From: Caenorhabditis remanei
Lineage: Eukaryota; Nematoda; Chromadorea; Rhabditida; Rhabditidae
Length of the DNA: 64,000 bases
Reading direction: 5' to 3'
NCBI RefSeq assembly: GCF_010183535.1
Contig: NC_071331.1
Location: forward strand, 24,676,001-24,740,000
Under the pieces are notes generated by a model. It was not told where the DNA came from, did not search any database, and was given only the letters and a program-made list of their open reading frames with translations. Position numbers and translations under genes: made by a program. Positions 39,383-52,600 of this stretch are shown here, one piece after another; the first letter of the stretch is position 1; each line of letters starts with the position of its first letter.

Positions 39383-40210
39383 CTAGGGGAAGGTCGTCAT
39401 TGTGAAGATATAAGATGTGTTATATACCATTGTAAAGCTGAGAAAACGCTGATTCCAAATATATATTCAGTTTTTGCCCTCGAGGCCTAGTATTCGAGAA
39501 AAATGGGGTCAAAGTTTGGACCGGTGACATCCCTTGGAGTCATTACCCCTAAGATATCAGAAACTGGTTTTCATATCTTTTTCATATCTTTTTTACTTGA
39601 CAAGTGATATGGAAAAGGTTCTTACTGTCTACGTTAAAATTTGGCTTATTAAAACGTAAAAATCTTAAATTTTCGGTCAAAATACTCATATACATGTCAC
39701 CCCTGGTTCTAGCCCGCCGCTCATCTTTCACACACCATATCTCTCCAAGAGTCGGAGCAATAAAAACATTGTCAACTAGTAAAATGTAGCCCATAAAATT
39801 CTCTACATTTTACTAGTTGACAACTTTTTGATAGCTATTTACCCCGAGGAGATACGGTAGCTACAAGTTGAGAGTCTACTACCAAGAGAGAGAGAGAGGG
39901 CGCAGACAGTTAGAGTGTCTCGTTTCTCTGCGTCTCTTTCATAACCGATTTTTTAGACGTTTCTAGACTAAAAATAGGAGTTTTTTCCCAATTTTTCACT
40001 TACTTTCGGTCAAATCGGTGGAGTAACCGGGTTTTTGGGCGAAAGAGCCTTTTCGCTTGTCTGAAAATTGCCATTTTTTCCGATCTTTGACCCCATTTTT
40101 CTCGAATACCAGGGGTCCAGGGCAAAAACTTAATATATATTTGGAATCAGCGTGTTTTCAGCTTTCCAATAATATATAACATATCTTATATCTTCACACT
40201 TACGCCCTTC
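39383..40210. repeat. Long-inverted-end element (AAATATATATTCAG family), complete
   Basis: Left end from CTAGGGGAAGGTCGTCATTG with CCAAATATATATTCAG; right end inverted, to ACTTACGCCCTTC. The interior (39530-40080) contains inverted TTTTACTAGTTGACAA words. Confidence 0.75.
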
Positions 40211-40249
40211 GCTGAACAGTATCTTAATGAGCATATCCTCGCTCTCTTC

Positions 40250-40427
40250 ATGTCTCTCCTAACGTCCCCTATCCCAGTTCCAGAAGACCGTGATTGCTTG
40301 ATGAAATGTTGTAACATCCCTCGAGTATTGGATCCTCCCTACCGATTCAGACTTCCCTCCACCATAATACCGAAAACCGAGCTGCCCGATGAGGAATGGG
40401 CAAAGTCGTTCAAAGGCAATGAAGGTA
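40250..40427 (+). CDS. Orphan coding-looking exon (59 codons)
   Basis: ATG, then MSLLTSPIPVPEDRDCLMK, CNIPRVLDPPYRFRLPS and TELPDEEWAKSFKGNEG, followed by G|GTATTT, a possible donor. Codon use and composition look like real protein, not like the AT-rich repeats on both sides. I find no partner exon: it is enclosed by two AAATATATATTCAG family ends. It may be a stranded exon of a lost gene or an alternative first exon of egl-38 2.5 kb downstream. Confidence 0.3.
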
Positions 40428-40725
40428 TTTCTTTAGTTCCCCCTTACTTGGATCCCGGGTCAAGATGGAGTTACGGGCCGAGACGCGGTATATGGTTGGA
40501 AAGCTCAGAAAGCGCTGATTTCAATTATATATTCAGTTTTTGGCCTCGAGGTCTGGTAATCGAGAAAATCGAGATCAAAGTTTGGACCCTCTGACAAGTC
40601 TAACTCGATTTTCTCGAATACCAGGCCTCGATGGCAAAAACTGAATATATATTTGAAACCAGCATAATTTCAGCTTTCAAATGATATTTGTCATGTACCA
40701 TATCTCCATGACCCTCCCTCGCGAG

Positions 40726-41354
40726 CAGGCTTGGTCGAGGTCGGGAAATCGGGATACTCGATTTCTCGGTTTTCCCGACTTTTTTCGGGAAAATTTTCCG
40801 ACGAGAATTTTCCCGAAAAATTTTTTCGAGAATTTTTCCCGACCGGGAATTTTCTCGAAAAAAATTTTCGCGATTTTTTCCCGACGGGAAATTTCCCGAA
40901 AATTTTCGGGAAAATCGGGAAATTTTTTGTAACAGTAATATTCAAAAGTTCGAAATTTTCCATTTCTTTTTACAGGGTTTCAACCGATTTTTTGTTGTTT
41001 TTGAACATAATACTTCTCAATTTTCACCTACGGTGCTCCAAAATAGAAAACTATTGAGTGCTGAAAGGTTTTCGAAACTGATGTTTCTCCAGCAAAACGT
41101 TTAATTGATGGGGTACCAATCTCGAACTGTGAAACCAAGTATACATTAATGAATAAAAATAAAATCTATCGAAAAATAGTTATTTTTAAGTCATTTGAAG
41201 TCAGTTTGACAAAATTCTCGAATTTCTCGAAAATTCTCGATTTTCCCGAAAAAAAGTTTCGAGAAAAATTTCGAGTACTCGATTTCCCGAAAAAAAATTT
41301 CGAGAAATTTTTTCGTTCTCGATTTTCCCGAAAAGTTTTTCTCGACCAAACCTG
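40726..41354. mobile_element. hAT-like non-autonomous element with 8-bp target duplication
   Basis: Ends CAGGCTTGGTCGAG and CTCGACCAAACCTG, flanked on each side by CTCGCGAG (40718-40725 and 41355-41362). The interior is mostly GGGAAAATTTCCCG and TTCTCGAAAA words around an AT-rich middle. An 8-bp duplication with CAGG ends is the hallmark of hAT elements. The paralogous copy at 37260 (ACCCTCCCTAGTGAGTCAAT) gives the empty site. No transposase is present. Confidence 0.85.
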
Positions 41355-41463
41355 CTCGCGAGTCAATGATCAAAATTATGAGCTGATCGCCTTACCCACC
41401 AAACTACGATAAAGTGGCGTGACGCCCTCTTTACTTATTAATCTTCTCCCTTCGTTCTCCAGT

Positions 41464-41536
41464 GCGCGCCGGTGGCTCAGTGGTGAACATCTTTGGTCGG
41501 CGTTCCGGCACTTTTTGGTTCGATTCCTTGCCCTCT
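41464..41536 (+). repeat. tRNA-like repeat (second copy)
   Basis: GCGCGCCGGTGGCTCAGTGG, then GGTTCGATTCC and a downstream T-run. It matches 37374-37445 closely. A and B boxes are kept but the folding between them is not tRNA-like. Confidence 0.6.
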
Positions 41537-42796
41537 TCAATCTTTTTTTTTTGAAAAGGAAACCGGCTGGGATATCGGTATCCAAAACTTTTTTCGAATT
41601 TTGCTCAACATTGAACCTCTGACCCAACGATTCTTAACCAGTTTTGGAAATCGGCTGTCGGTTTCCTTCTCGAGGATCATTCCCTAGTTATCCTTTTCCA
41701 TAACAGATATTCTCCTAGTGTCTTGTGTGTTGTAAAACGGGGCAGTCATTGTTCCAGAAAATTAGAAATTTTTTGTGGAGGGCGCCAAAAAAGTTTGTTA
41801 ATTAGTTGTGGGGAGGCTTAATGGGTGTGCGTTTTTTGGGAGGGGAAGAGATGAAATTTAGCTGCGGATATGTTTTCGCTATCGAAACTGAAGAAAATTG
41901 TGTGCGAAATTGAGAGAAACTCAGAGAAAAAGGGCATTTCGGTGGAGCGCATTTGTAATAACACATATTTCAGAAATTTCTTAAAAAGACGGTAATCGAA
42001 AATTGACTTTTTTTTGCTATTTTTACATGAAAATCAATAAAACATATCCCAAGAGAATCTCAAAACTTCATTTCAAAAATGCAAAAAAAAGTTGGCACCG
42101 CAGGGAATCGAACCCACACCTTTCCCCACGCCACTCCGCCTCACTACCGCCTGCGCCACGCGGACGGAAAGCTATAGGTGTCGATAAGGTAATGACGTGG
42201 CAGTTGTCGCCTGTCAAACTTTGACCTTGTTTTTCTCAAATATCAGATGTCGTAGGGAAAATCTGAATATATATTTGGAATCAGCGTGATTTCAGCTTTC
42301 TAATGATATAGGTCATGAGCCGGAAGTCAAAAAACACAAAAAACTCAAATTCTTTTAGTCCTTATAAATTCAAATGATTTTCTCATTTTCTCATTTTCCC
42401 GCAAAACTGTAAGTCTAGTGAAGCGCATTTGCACACCACTTGATAGAGTCGCCGCTCAGCCAAATCGGGTGTTTATAACGTAGCCGAACGATACGGTAAA
42501 AACACAAAAAATGCATCTCTTTTTAACTTCCCATCCATATTTTTCTATTCCATATGTATTTCCCTTTCCCCCATTCATATTTCCCTCTTTTCCATCCCCA
42601 CCAATTCCATCCAATCCTCATTCATCAAATAGGGCGGGGACGTCTCCCCTAAACCCCGCCCCCATCTCCTCTCTCTTCCTAAATCCATAGTGGTAGTGAC
42701 CTACTCCAAGGGGCGGAGCCTAATCTTCTAGTGTGTGTGCATCCAAGGGCAGCCAAACGGTTGATTGCTTGTGTGCCCCTTCTCTCTACTAAAGAA
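41537..42796. promoter_or_regulatory. Upstream region of egl-38, with a tRNA-derived repeat
   Basis: 42020-42330 is a composite of tRNA-like sequence (42094-42168, minus strand: GTGGCGCAGGCGGTAGTGAG, GGGTTCGATTCCC) and an AAATATATATTTGG end. The last ~350 bases before the egl-38 ATG (42440-42796) are free of the repeats seen elsewhere. They hold GC-rich patches (AGGGCGGGGACGTC, AAGGGGCGGAGCC), the best candidate for the promoter. Confidence 0.5.
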
Positions 42797-45700
42797 ATGG
42801 AACCTCTCGCTCCGATATGGAGAACTTATCCATACTCTTCATATCCAACTCACCCACAATTTCAGTTTGGTACGTTTTTCTGTTTTTTCGGGTTTTTTTA
42901 AAGGATTTTTTGTCATTTCAAACTTTCTATAAACCTTTAAAGTCCCTTTCCCCCTAATGAGTATACTACTACCTCAATTTGTTCAACCGTAAAGTTTGGA
43001 CATGGAAAAGTACATACACATTTTCCTTGAGTGACGTACTTTTTGATGTGATTCCAACTGTTTTGATAAGAAATTTGGTCAAGTGGAAGATTGCTTCTTA
43101 TTGGTGTATCATTAGAGTACAAAAGTACAACGTTTTGGTGTCAGAAGTCGGAGCTTATGGGGGGACCAGGCCAAGAAGTCTTAGCTAAGGAAATTTCGAT
43201 ATCACTTAGGAAAGGCCTCTAGGGAAGGTCGTCAGTGTGGAGATATGGGATGTTACTTATATCATTGGAAAGCTCAGAAAACGCTGATTCCAAATATATA
43301 TTCAATTTTTGCCATCGATGTCTGGTATTCGAGAAAAATGGGGTCAAAATTCCGCTTCACTTAATGGCTTGCCAACGGTCCCAACCTTTGACGCATTTTT
43401 TGTGAAAATAGCCGTTTCTTGAGCTTTTTGCTGGGGAAAGTCAGATTTTTTGGCATTTTTTATAGAACATTTCTTATATTTGAGAATTTTTCTTAAGAAA
43501 ATCGGGTATATGTTTGCTCCGATTTTTTAAAGTTGTTCTTGAAAAATCGGGTTTTTTGAGTTTCTGAATGTATCAGAGCCCAAAAAGACAGGGACATGGG
43601 ACATGGCTTATATCATTGGAAAGCTGAAATCACGCTGATTCCAAATATATATTTAGTTTTTACCCTCGAGGTCTGGTATTCGAGAAAAATGGGGAAATTT
43701 TTTTCATATTTCGCACTTCAATAGGGTAATCACCATTCTTGCAATCCGGGCCGAAAAAATCGTATCGAGTTGGTTAAGAGCTCAAATGATAGGTATATGG
43801 GCGTGTCATCAGACAAAATCAGAGAAAAAAACTTTGAAGAAAATCCTATCGAAAATCCACAGAGTCCCCGAGCCGGCCTTAACTGGTGAAAAATTGGGCC
43901 GAACACTTTTCCCCGACCCGTAGTCTCTTGGATTTTCTGCGTAGTTTTTTTTAATTGTCTGATGACAGGTCCAAGTACCTATAATTTAAGGTATAAACCA
44001 ACCCGATACGATTTTTTTGAAGAAAGTTATTTAAGAAAAACCGTCGGCCCGTATTGCAAGTATGGTAATAACTGAGGAAACTTTGACCCCATTTTTCTCG
44101 AATACCAGACCTCGGGGGCAAAAACGAAATATATATTTGGAATCAGCGTTTTCTCAGCTTTCCAATGATATATAACACATCCCACCACTTCATGACCTTC
44201 CCTAGTTAGCTAGCCAGTTTCCTCATATTTATCGTCCCGGTTATTTCAAAATAACTTTTTGAGAGTCTTGCTAGATTTTAGCCATGTTACGAGTTTCACC
44301 ATCATCTAGTACTGTACACATTTTTGCAGACCCCCTAATTTCAGATGGAAGTCACACGGGTGTCAATCAACTGGGCGGTGTGTTTGTCAACGGGCGGCCC
44401 CTACCAGACACAATACGGGCTCAGATCGTCGATATGTCACAACGGGGAACACGGCCATGCGATATTTCGAGACAGTTGAAGTGAGTCACCTTACAGACTA
44501 TAGATTACAGATTACAGAGTTTGACAGTCAACCTATGAAGTCCTAAACCTGTAATGAGCCAATAAATTGCAGAGTCTCTCACGGATGTGTCTCGAAAATC
44601 CTGGGACGTTTCTACTCGACAGGATCTGTCAGGCCAGGTATGTTGTTGATGGTGGTGGGGAGGGGGTACTGTACTTGAGTGATTCAACACACACACAATA
44701 GTTTCTAAACAGCCGTGTCACACTCTTATTGAGGAGGTTTTTCTGTGCTACAGTATCCCCATGGTGACTCAGAATCTCATATCCAATTCAAATTCCAGGA
44801 GTAATCGGCGGATCAAAACCAAAAGTCGCCACCCCAAGAGTTGTCGAATGTATCGCTGGATACAAACGTGTCAACCCCACAATGTTCGCATGGGAGATCC
44901 GTCAGAAGCTGATTGAAGACCAAATCTGTGGGGAGGATAATGTGCCGTCGGTTTCCTCTATCAACCGGATAGTTCGCAATAAGGTAACACCCTCATCTAT
45001 GACTTAATTATCTCCTAATTATCCCAATTCCAGGACTTCCAGACATTCATGTCTCAAACTTCTAGTCCCCCCTCCACCACCACCTCATCCACATCTTCCA
45101 ACTCCCAGGGGTCTACTCGGTCATCTCAAAACCAAAATCGACAGAACCAAATTCGATTACCACCAATTCCACCACCACCTTCACAAACACAACAACAATT
45201 GACTGCTACAGTACTACCGACTCCGCCCACCTTTGCGATGCCAGGAAGTTAGTTTTTTAAGGGGGCTTTTTGATCGTGGAACTATAGAACGTGACTTATA
45301 TCATTGGAAAGATGAAGTCACGCTGATTCTGAATATGTATTCAGTTTTTATCCTCGACACCGGATATTTGAGAAAAATGGGTCAAAGTTTGAACTCTCTG
45401 GACAAGTTACCTTACAGCCATTAACTTACATCATTACCTTAGGTCGTCAGTTTGAAGATATATAATGTGTTATATATCATTAGAAAGCTGAAATTATGCT
45501 GATTCCAAATATATATTCAGTTTTTTTCCCTGGAGGTCTGGTATTCGAGAAAAATGGGGTCAAAGTTCGGAAAAATTGATAAAAATTTTGAACTTTTTGA
45601 AAGCTTTTCCGAAAACGTCGAATCTTTGACAATACTTCAGAATTCAATCGAATGCTAGTTATACATGGCGTTTTTAAATGTAAAATTTTTCAAAAATTCA

Positions 45701-46325
45701 AAAAATTTGATCAAAACTTTTCTTGAAGCCGGGCCATGCCGAGCCGGGTCTTGTTGAAATTCGACAATTTTGCTAATTTTCACATGAAAATCAATAAAAC
45801 ATTTCCCAAGAGAATCTCAAAACTTCATTTCAAAAATGCAAAAAAATTTTCGCGCAGGCGGGAATCGAACCCTCACCTCCCCCCACGCCACTCCGCCTCA
45901 CTACCGCCTGCGCCACACGGGCGTAAACTAAAATACATCGCTAAGGTAATGACGTGGCAGTTGTCGCCTGTCAAACTTTGAAGTCATTTTTCTCGATTAC
46001 CAAATGTCGTAGAAAAAATCTGAATACATATTTGGAATCAGTGTTTTCCGGGCTTTCCAGTGATATATGTCATGTCGCGTATCTCAAAATTTTAAATTTT
46101 TTGAACAAAGTTTTCTTCTATAATTCTGTAATTCCAGCCTACTCCATCAACGGTCTCCTCGGGAGTCTCCCCCATCCCAGTCTTCTCGATGACAAGTCCT
46201 TTCATCTCTCTCACGCCGACATGTCTCTCGTCTATCCGACGTCTGGATCCATCGGTGAGCACGACTGGACAATGCGTGCTCCAATATGTATTCTCCCTCC
46301 CAACTATTGTGGTGGGCAGCTGTGA
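42797..46325 (+). CDS. egl-38: Pax2/5/8-type transcription factor EGL-38 (286 aa)
   Basis: Exons are 42797-42869, 44345-44480, 44573-44637, 44799-44983, 45034-45247 and 46138-46325; phases match. A short leader ([15 protein letters not shown]) precedes a full paired domain (about 27-153). It contains [37 protein letters not shown] and [10 protein letters not shown] Ser/Thr/Gln/Pro-rich linker leads to the octapeptide YSINGLLG (226-233), the Groucho-binding motif. There is no homeodomain. This plan equals C. elegans EGL-38 and PAX-2. The tail-to-tail neighbour dis-3 points to egl-38, since those genes are adjacent in C. elegans. EGL-38 acts in vulval/uterine and tail development. Intron 1 (1.5 kb) and intron 5 (0.9 kb) hold repeat elements. 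A signal AATAAA is at 46465. The acceptor of exon 2 could also be ten codons-worth of bases earlier in the same phase (GCAG before ACCCCC). Confidence 0.9.
43219..44214. repeat. Nested AAATATATATTCAG family elements in egl-38 intron 1
   Basis: A solo left end at 43219-43350, then a complete element 43575-44214 with inverted ends. Its interior shows a worn palindrome (TTGCAATCCGGGCCG against CGGCCCGTATTGCAA). Confidence 0.75.
45435..46092. repeat. AAATATATATTCAG family element carrying tRNA-like cargo (egl-38 intron 5)
   Basis: Left end 45435-45570, right end 45970-46092, inverted. Between them, at 45852-45926 on the minus strand, is a tRNA-like unit (GTGGCGCAGGCGGTAGTGAG, GGGTTCGATTCCCGCC). 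A second half element precedes it at 45280-45410. Confidence 0.75.
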
Positions 46326-46641
46326 AGTGCGCTCTATTGAGAATCTGGTGGTGGGGATTCTCAATAGAGCGCGTTATGTAAATACTTATTATATTTGGCC
46401 ATTTCTCTGTGATTTTTCCCTTCTCAACTTTTCCATGATTTCATATTCTAAATCTAAATATATAAATAAATTAATATTCTCAATTTGATTGACACCACCA
46501 AGTTAATTTTCTTAAAAGCTTCTTCTTCTGGCTCATAAAATGTAAAATGACAGATTTATGGGGGGACAACAATGGGGGAAAAGGAGAAAAGGGGGAATAT
46601 GAAAAAAAAACTCAACAAAAAAGGGGGAAAGAACAAAAAAA

Positions 46642-49600
46642 TTAAAGACCCAGACCCTCCGACGAGGACAAATCAAAATCAACTGATAATCCTGGAATCG
46701 CGGGTTTCACCAGCTGCAACTCGACACGTGGCCTCTGCTGATTCTTCTCGTTGACACTAATTTTGACGGTGACCGGTTCCAACTCTCGGATCACCGGCTC
46801 TCCATTCACTTTCACCGCCATTTCCTCCGTATCGATGACGGTGTCGGAGCCCGGTTGTAGGACGATGATCGATTCGAGACCATATTTGGGGACGAACACC
46901 TGGAAAAGTCATTTAGAAAAACAATTTTTTTCGGATCCTTTGGATCCTGGATTCGGATCCTATGGGTTACTGTACTAGGATCTCGGATCCTATGGGTTAC
47001 TGTACTTGGATCCTGGATTTGGATCCTACAGGTTACTGTTCCTAGATCCTGGATTCGGAACCTATTGGTTATTGCACTAGGATCCGGATCCTATGGGTCA
47101 CTGTACTATGCCGGATTTGGATCCTATGGGCTACTGTACCTAGATCCTGGATTCGGATCCTGTGGATCCCGGATTCCGATCCTACGGGTTACTGTACCTA
47201 GATCCTGGATATGGATCCAATGGGTTACTGTACTAGGATCCCGGATTTCGATCCTGTGGGCTACTGTACCTAGATCCTGGCTATGGATCCTATGGGTTAC
47301 TGTACTCGGATCCAAATACAGGATCTAGGTACAGTAACCCAATAGGATCCGAATACAAATTTTCAACACAAAATTTTTTTTTGGATGAATTTTTTAAATT
47401 TCGCGCTAATTTTACACACTTTTTTTTTGGAGCGCAGATGCTTCATATGGACTTTCTATGGCCTTGTGGGGAATCTGTTTCCGGTTATGAAGGTTATGTT
47501 GAACCATTCGGGCGCCAAACACTCTATGACTAATGAGGCGGAAAGAGTAAAGAAAGCGATCTGGCGTGCCTCGGGCGCTTTTTTTCTTTCATTGGATTTT
47601 CAGCCAAAATAGTCAGTTTTTGACCGTTTTTCTCGCTGAAAATACGCTATTTTTTGCCATTTTTCGGCTTCTTACCTGAATTCCATTATTCCTGACACCC
47701 ATCACGAATCCTTCGCACGTCTCCACTTTACCCTTAAAGTAGCGAACAACGTTCAGTTGGACAGACGCTCTTCCAGCATACTGTGCTTGTTTGTGTCTGA
47801 AAAATTCAATTTTTTGAAAAAAAAAAACGGTCAAAAACTGCTCAAAAAACCGTTTTTTAGCACAAAAATTGGTCAAAAATTGCATTTTTTTCGTTTTTCT
47901 CGTAAAAAACGCAGTTTTGAACCGATTTTACTCAAATTTCGCCATTAATTACCTATAATTAATATTTCCACAAATTTTCGTGCATTTTGACTGATTCAGA
48001 AGACCGTGTTGGATATCGTCGGCACCGATTGCGGCGGCGAGAAGACGATGAACGATGACGTCGGCGTAACGACGGATTGGAGACGTGAAGTGCGTGTAGA
48101 TGGAGCACGCCAACCCGAAATGTTGGTATTGGGGTACGGGGACGGTTCCTGGAAACTTTTTTTGAAAAAAACGCGTCAAAGGCGTCCCAGACGCCAAAAT
48201 TTAGTAGAAACGCGTTAAAGGCGCGCCATCCGCTATAACGTCTTAGAAACGCGTCGGAGGCGCTCCAGCCGCACTAAAACTTCCTCGAAACGCGTTAAAG
48301 ACGGCCCAAACGCTAAAACTGCCTAGAAATGCGTGCGTCAAAGGCGCGCCAGTCACTAACTAAAACATCTATAAACGCGTCAAAGGCGCACCAGACACTA
48401 ACTAAAACTGCCTAGAAATGCGTGCGTCAAAGGCACCCCAGTCGCTAAAACTTCTTAGAAATATTTGCGTCAAAGGCGCGCCAGACGCTAACTAAAACTG
48501 CCTAGAAACACGGCGTCAAAGGCGCGCCAGACACTAACTAAAACTGCCAAGAAATGCATGCGTCAAAGGCGCGCCAGCCGCAAAAACTTCCTAGAAACGC
48601 GTCAAAGGCGCGTCAGACACTAACTAAAACTGCCTAGAAATGCGTGCGTCAAAGGCACCCCAGACACGCTAAAACTTCCTAAAAACGCGTCAAAGGCGCC
48701 CCAGATTTCGTTTTTCAAAGCAACCTTCCTGTCTTTTTTGCATTGAAAACACTCAATCTACCGTATCGGTCATGGTTGCACGCGCTCGGCGTACAATAAA
48801 CCAGAAACACCTTAACGACGTCCTATTCAGAAAAAGGATTCAGAAGACGTTGCAAGGGGTTACTGTAGATTTTGAATTCTTTCGTCTTACCAGCAGAAAA
48901 ATAGACGGCTTGTGTCATACAACGAGTCGTGAGCATTCGAAGAAGACGATTCAACATTGGATTCCGTTTATCGACACATCGGTTGAGAGAGTCGGCGAGC
49001 CCCTTACCGCTTTCGGTGAGGATTTCGAAGCCGCGGTGACGGGCGGCCTGGAAAACTTATTTTTAGACTATTTAGGGTTCAAAAATCGCATTTTGAAGGA
49101 AGAAATCGGTCAAAAACTGCTCAAAAATCGTTTTTCAGCTCAAAAAAGTGGCTGGGGCACCTTTGATGCATTTCTAAAGTCAAAAATCGCATTTAGTTCT
49201 GATCGATTTTCATCACAAAAACCCATTTTCTTAGATTTTGCGTTCAAAAATCGCATTTTTAACGAAAATTCCATTTCTCAAGGTTTTTACACTACTTAGG
49301 ATTCAAAAATCGCATTTTTGAGGAAGAAATCCGTCAAAAACTGCTCAAGAAACCGTTTTCAGCTCAAAAATTGGACAAAAATCGCACTTTTTACACAAAA
49401 AAAAACCCAGTATTCTCGTAAAAACCGCAGTTCTCAGCCTCAAATTTGTCATTTTTTGGCTGAAAAACATGGATTTTCACCAGTTTAAGCCGATTTTACA
49501 TCGAAAAACCTTGTTTTTTAGCCAGTTTGTCTCAAATTTTGCCATTTTTCAGATGAAAAACACGGATTTTAACAAGTTTCAGCCGATTTCTCGAGTATTG

Positions 49601-52600
49601 CTACAATATTTTCTGACAGTTAACCTTGAGCTATCCACAGCTATCTGGACGGTACATACAATTATTAATTCGCAACATCAACACAGAGTAGACACCCAAT
49701 TAAATCATCTCTCTCTCTCTCTCTCTCGCCTTCTCTCTTCAATTTCCCTCAACAATTATCATCATATTCGAGTTGTATTGAGAGACTAACTTGTCCATCA
49801 AAATATTACATGAATAGGAGGATGAATGCATCGAATTCAGAAGGAGAGGGGGGGGGGAAATGTCAGAAATGTTAGAAAGGAGGAAATTGGATGAGCAATT
49901 GGAGGAAGAGGTTTTGAGGGGCTCGGAATTTTTGGGAATTCTTGAAACCAAAAACTTTAAAAATTAGCAAAAAACCTGCTGAAAATCGTCTTTTTCTCGA
50001 CAAAAATTGATGATTTCGATCGGTTTTTGTCATTTTTCTGTTGATTTTAATGAATTTTCCGTAAAATTACTGTATTTTGAGTCTTTTTGACCGAATTTGA
50101 GCGATTTTCAGCCGTTTTTCCGCAAAATTACTCGTATTGAAGCAAATTTCAGACAAGTCAGTATGAATCGACAGAGCTTCCAAAATGTGTAAATGATTTA
50201 TAGATGGGGGAGGAAATTGGATGATTAACTCGAAGGATTCTTGAAGAGCTATCAAAAAATGTTAATAATTTCAAGATAATTCCAGAACTATCAAATTGGG
50301 ATCTCTACAAGAAATCTACATAATGGCTCGAAAATCATCTAGTAAAATCTGAAATTCTCTAACAATGGAAGTCCTCAAAGTGTCCTCTTTCAAACGCCTC
50401 AATAATTTGACACATTTCGATACTTTCGAGATCGTAGATTCCAAATCTAAAATGAAATTCTGCTAAATCCATCTGTAAACGGAGTTATGACCCGCCAAAC
50501 TTCTCCTATCGTTCTGTAGCAAAAAAGCTTGACAATAGGAAAAGTTGGACGAGTCATAACTCGGCTCAAATTAGGTTTTCGCAGAATTTTATTTCAGATT
50601 CGGAATCTACGCACTCGAAAGTATCAGGGGTCAAATTCTTGAGTCGTTCGAAAGAGGACACTTCGACGACTTCCTTTGTTAGAGTATTTCAGTCTTTACT
50701 AGATGATTTTCGAGTCATTATGTAGATTTCTTGTAGAGATCCCAATTTGATAGTTCTGGAATTATCTTGAAATTATTAACATTTTTTGATAGCTCTTCAA
50801 GAATCCTTCGAGTTAATCATCCAATTTCCTCCCCCATCTATAAATCATTTACACATTTTGGAAGCTCTGTCGATTCATACTGACTTGTCTGAAATTTGCT
50901 TCAATACTAGTAATTTTGCGGAAAAACGGCTGAAAATCGCTCAAATTCGGTCATTTCCAGAATAGTTCAAATCTCATCTTGTGCACCCAATGTCTACATC
51001 CGATCTTCTCAGATCTTCTGGTTGTAAACTAATCCATATCCATATTATTCCCAATGTCAACAACCTGTGAATCTACCACGAGCCTCTCCCCGGTGTCACC
51101 TTCCCCTTCCCCCGATTATGACTCCTCGTCAATTGTTCTTATTCGTGCGACATGCGCCTCCTAGTAAGCGTCGCGTCGATGCGATACGCGTTCAACCGTA
51201 TTACCATCTAATCTGTGGGAATGAGCGGCGGAAGTATTGGATTTGAATAGGAATCTTCCTTTTTAGAGGGGTCGTAATCCGATGATATTTTATTATGGAA
51301 GGAGTACTGTGGTCATCGGATGTGTTTCCGGAAGCTTAGGAATTTGGGGATTCTTGGAAATTCGATCGGTTTTTCAGGTTTTGAGCTCAAAAATGCTCGA
51401 AAATTCCGAAAATGGAGCTGAAAATCGAGTTTTTGAGCATTTTTCATCGCCTAAATCAAGAAAAATCGAAATTTGGAAACAAATCGCCTTTTTTGACGTC
51501 CGTGTGAGAAAAATCGCATTTTTCATTTTTTTTTCGGATTTTAGCTGCAAAAATCCGCTTTTCATCTCAAAAATCTCGAAATTGCAAGCAATCTAATTAC
51601 CCAATTACCGATATCTCTTCAAAGCCGTGCCACCTATAAACACCGTGTTTACCGATAGCAACCCACCCTAAAACTTCCTATCCACAAACATCACAGACAA
51701 GGTCATACACGGATTACTGTACATGAGGAGGAGTAGCCGATGATGTTGTGTGCGTGTGTGATGAATGACTAATTATAGGGGGGTACCCTAATTAGGGTAC
51801 TAGCTAGTAGCATAGGCTGTCAATAAATTTGGCAACATTATGATAGATGAGAGCGGTTTTGAAATCGGGGGGTCCCTTCCACCGGAAATAGTAATTTATC
51901 GTTGTGAAAACGGAAAAATCATATTTTTAACGTTTTTGTGGCAAAAAAGTACCGAAAATCGGGCAAAAATCGTAGAAAATCGAGGATTTTTGGTGAAAAA
52001 ACTCAATTTTAGTCGATTTTCTATCGAAAAACCTCATTTTCCCGCTCAAAACCTGCAAATCCCCCAAAAACTATCTGAAAATTGGATTTTCAATGAGTTT
52101 CCAGATAAATGCCCGGATTCCTCTTAATTCCGACCATTTTCAGGTGAATTTGAAGGTTTTGAGCCCAAAAAAATTAGATTTTTCGATGGAAAATCGACGA
52201 AAATTTATAGTTTTGAGCTGGAAAAGTTGGATTTTTCAAATCTTTTCCACGAATTTCTATTCAGAATGACTGTTTTTTTTCTCCTTTTAGACCGATGGGT
52301 CCCTTTCCGTATTCCCAACCGGAAATGGTAATTTATCGTTGTGCAAACATTAATGTCCTCGAAAAAAGGCAGAGGACGATGACACGAAAAAAGGCGAGAA
52401 TTAATCGGTTTCTTCTCAATTTTTTTTTGTATGGGAAGGACGAATCATTTCCGCTTTCTTCTTTGATGACACACACACAAATGTTGCTTTTTCTGGAGTA
52501 TCGTCACTCGAAAGGGATCCCTTCTACAGTAATTTGTGCGGGTGTTCATGCTCCGGTGAGCAATTCGAAGAAAAGAGAGAGGGGAGGGGAATGGCTAATT

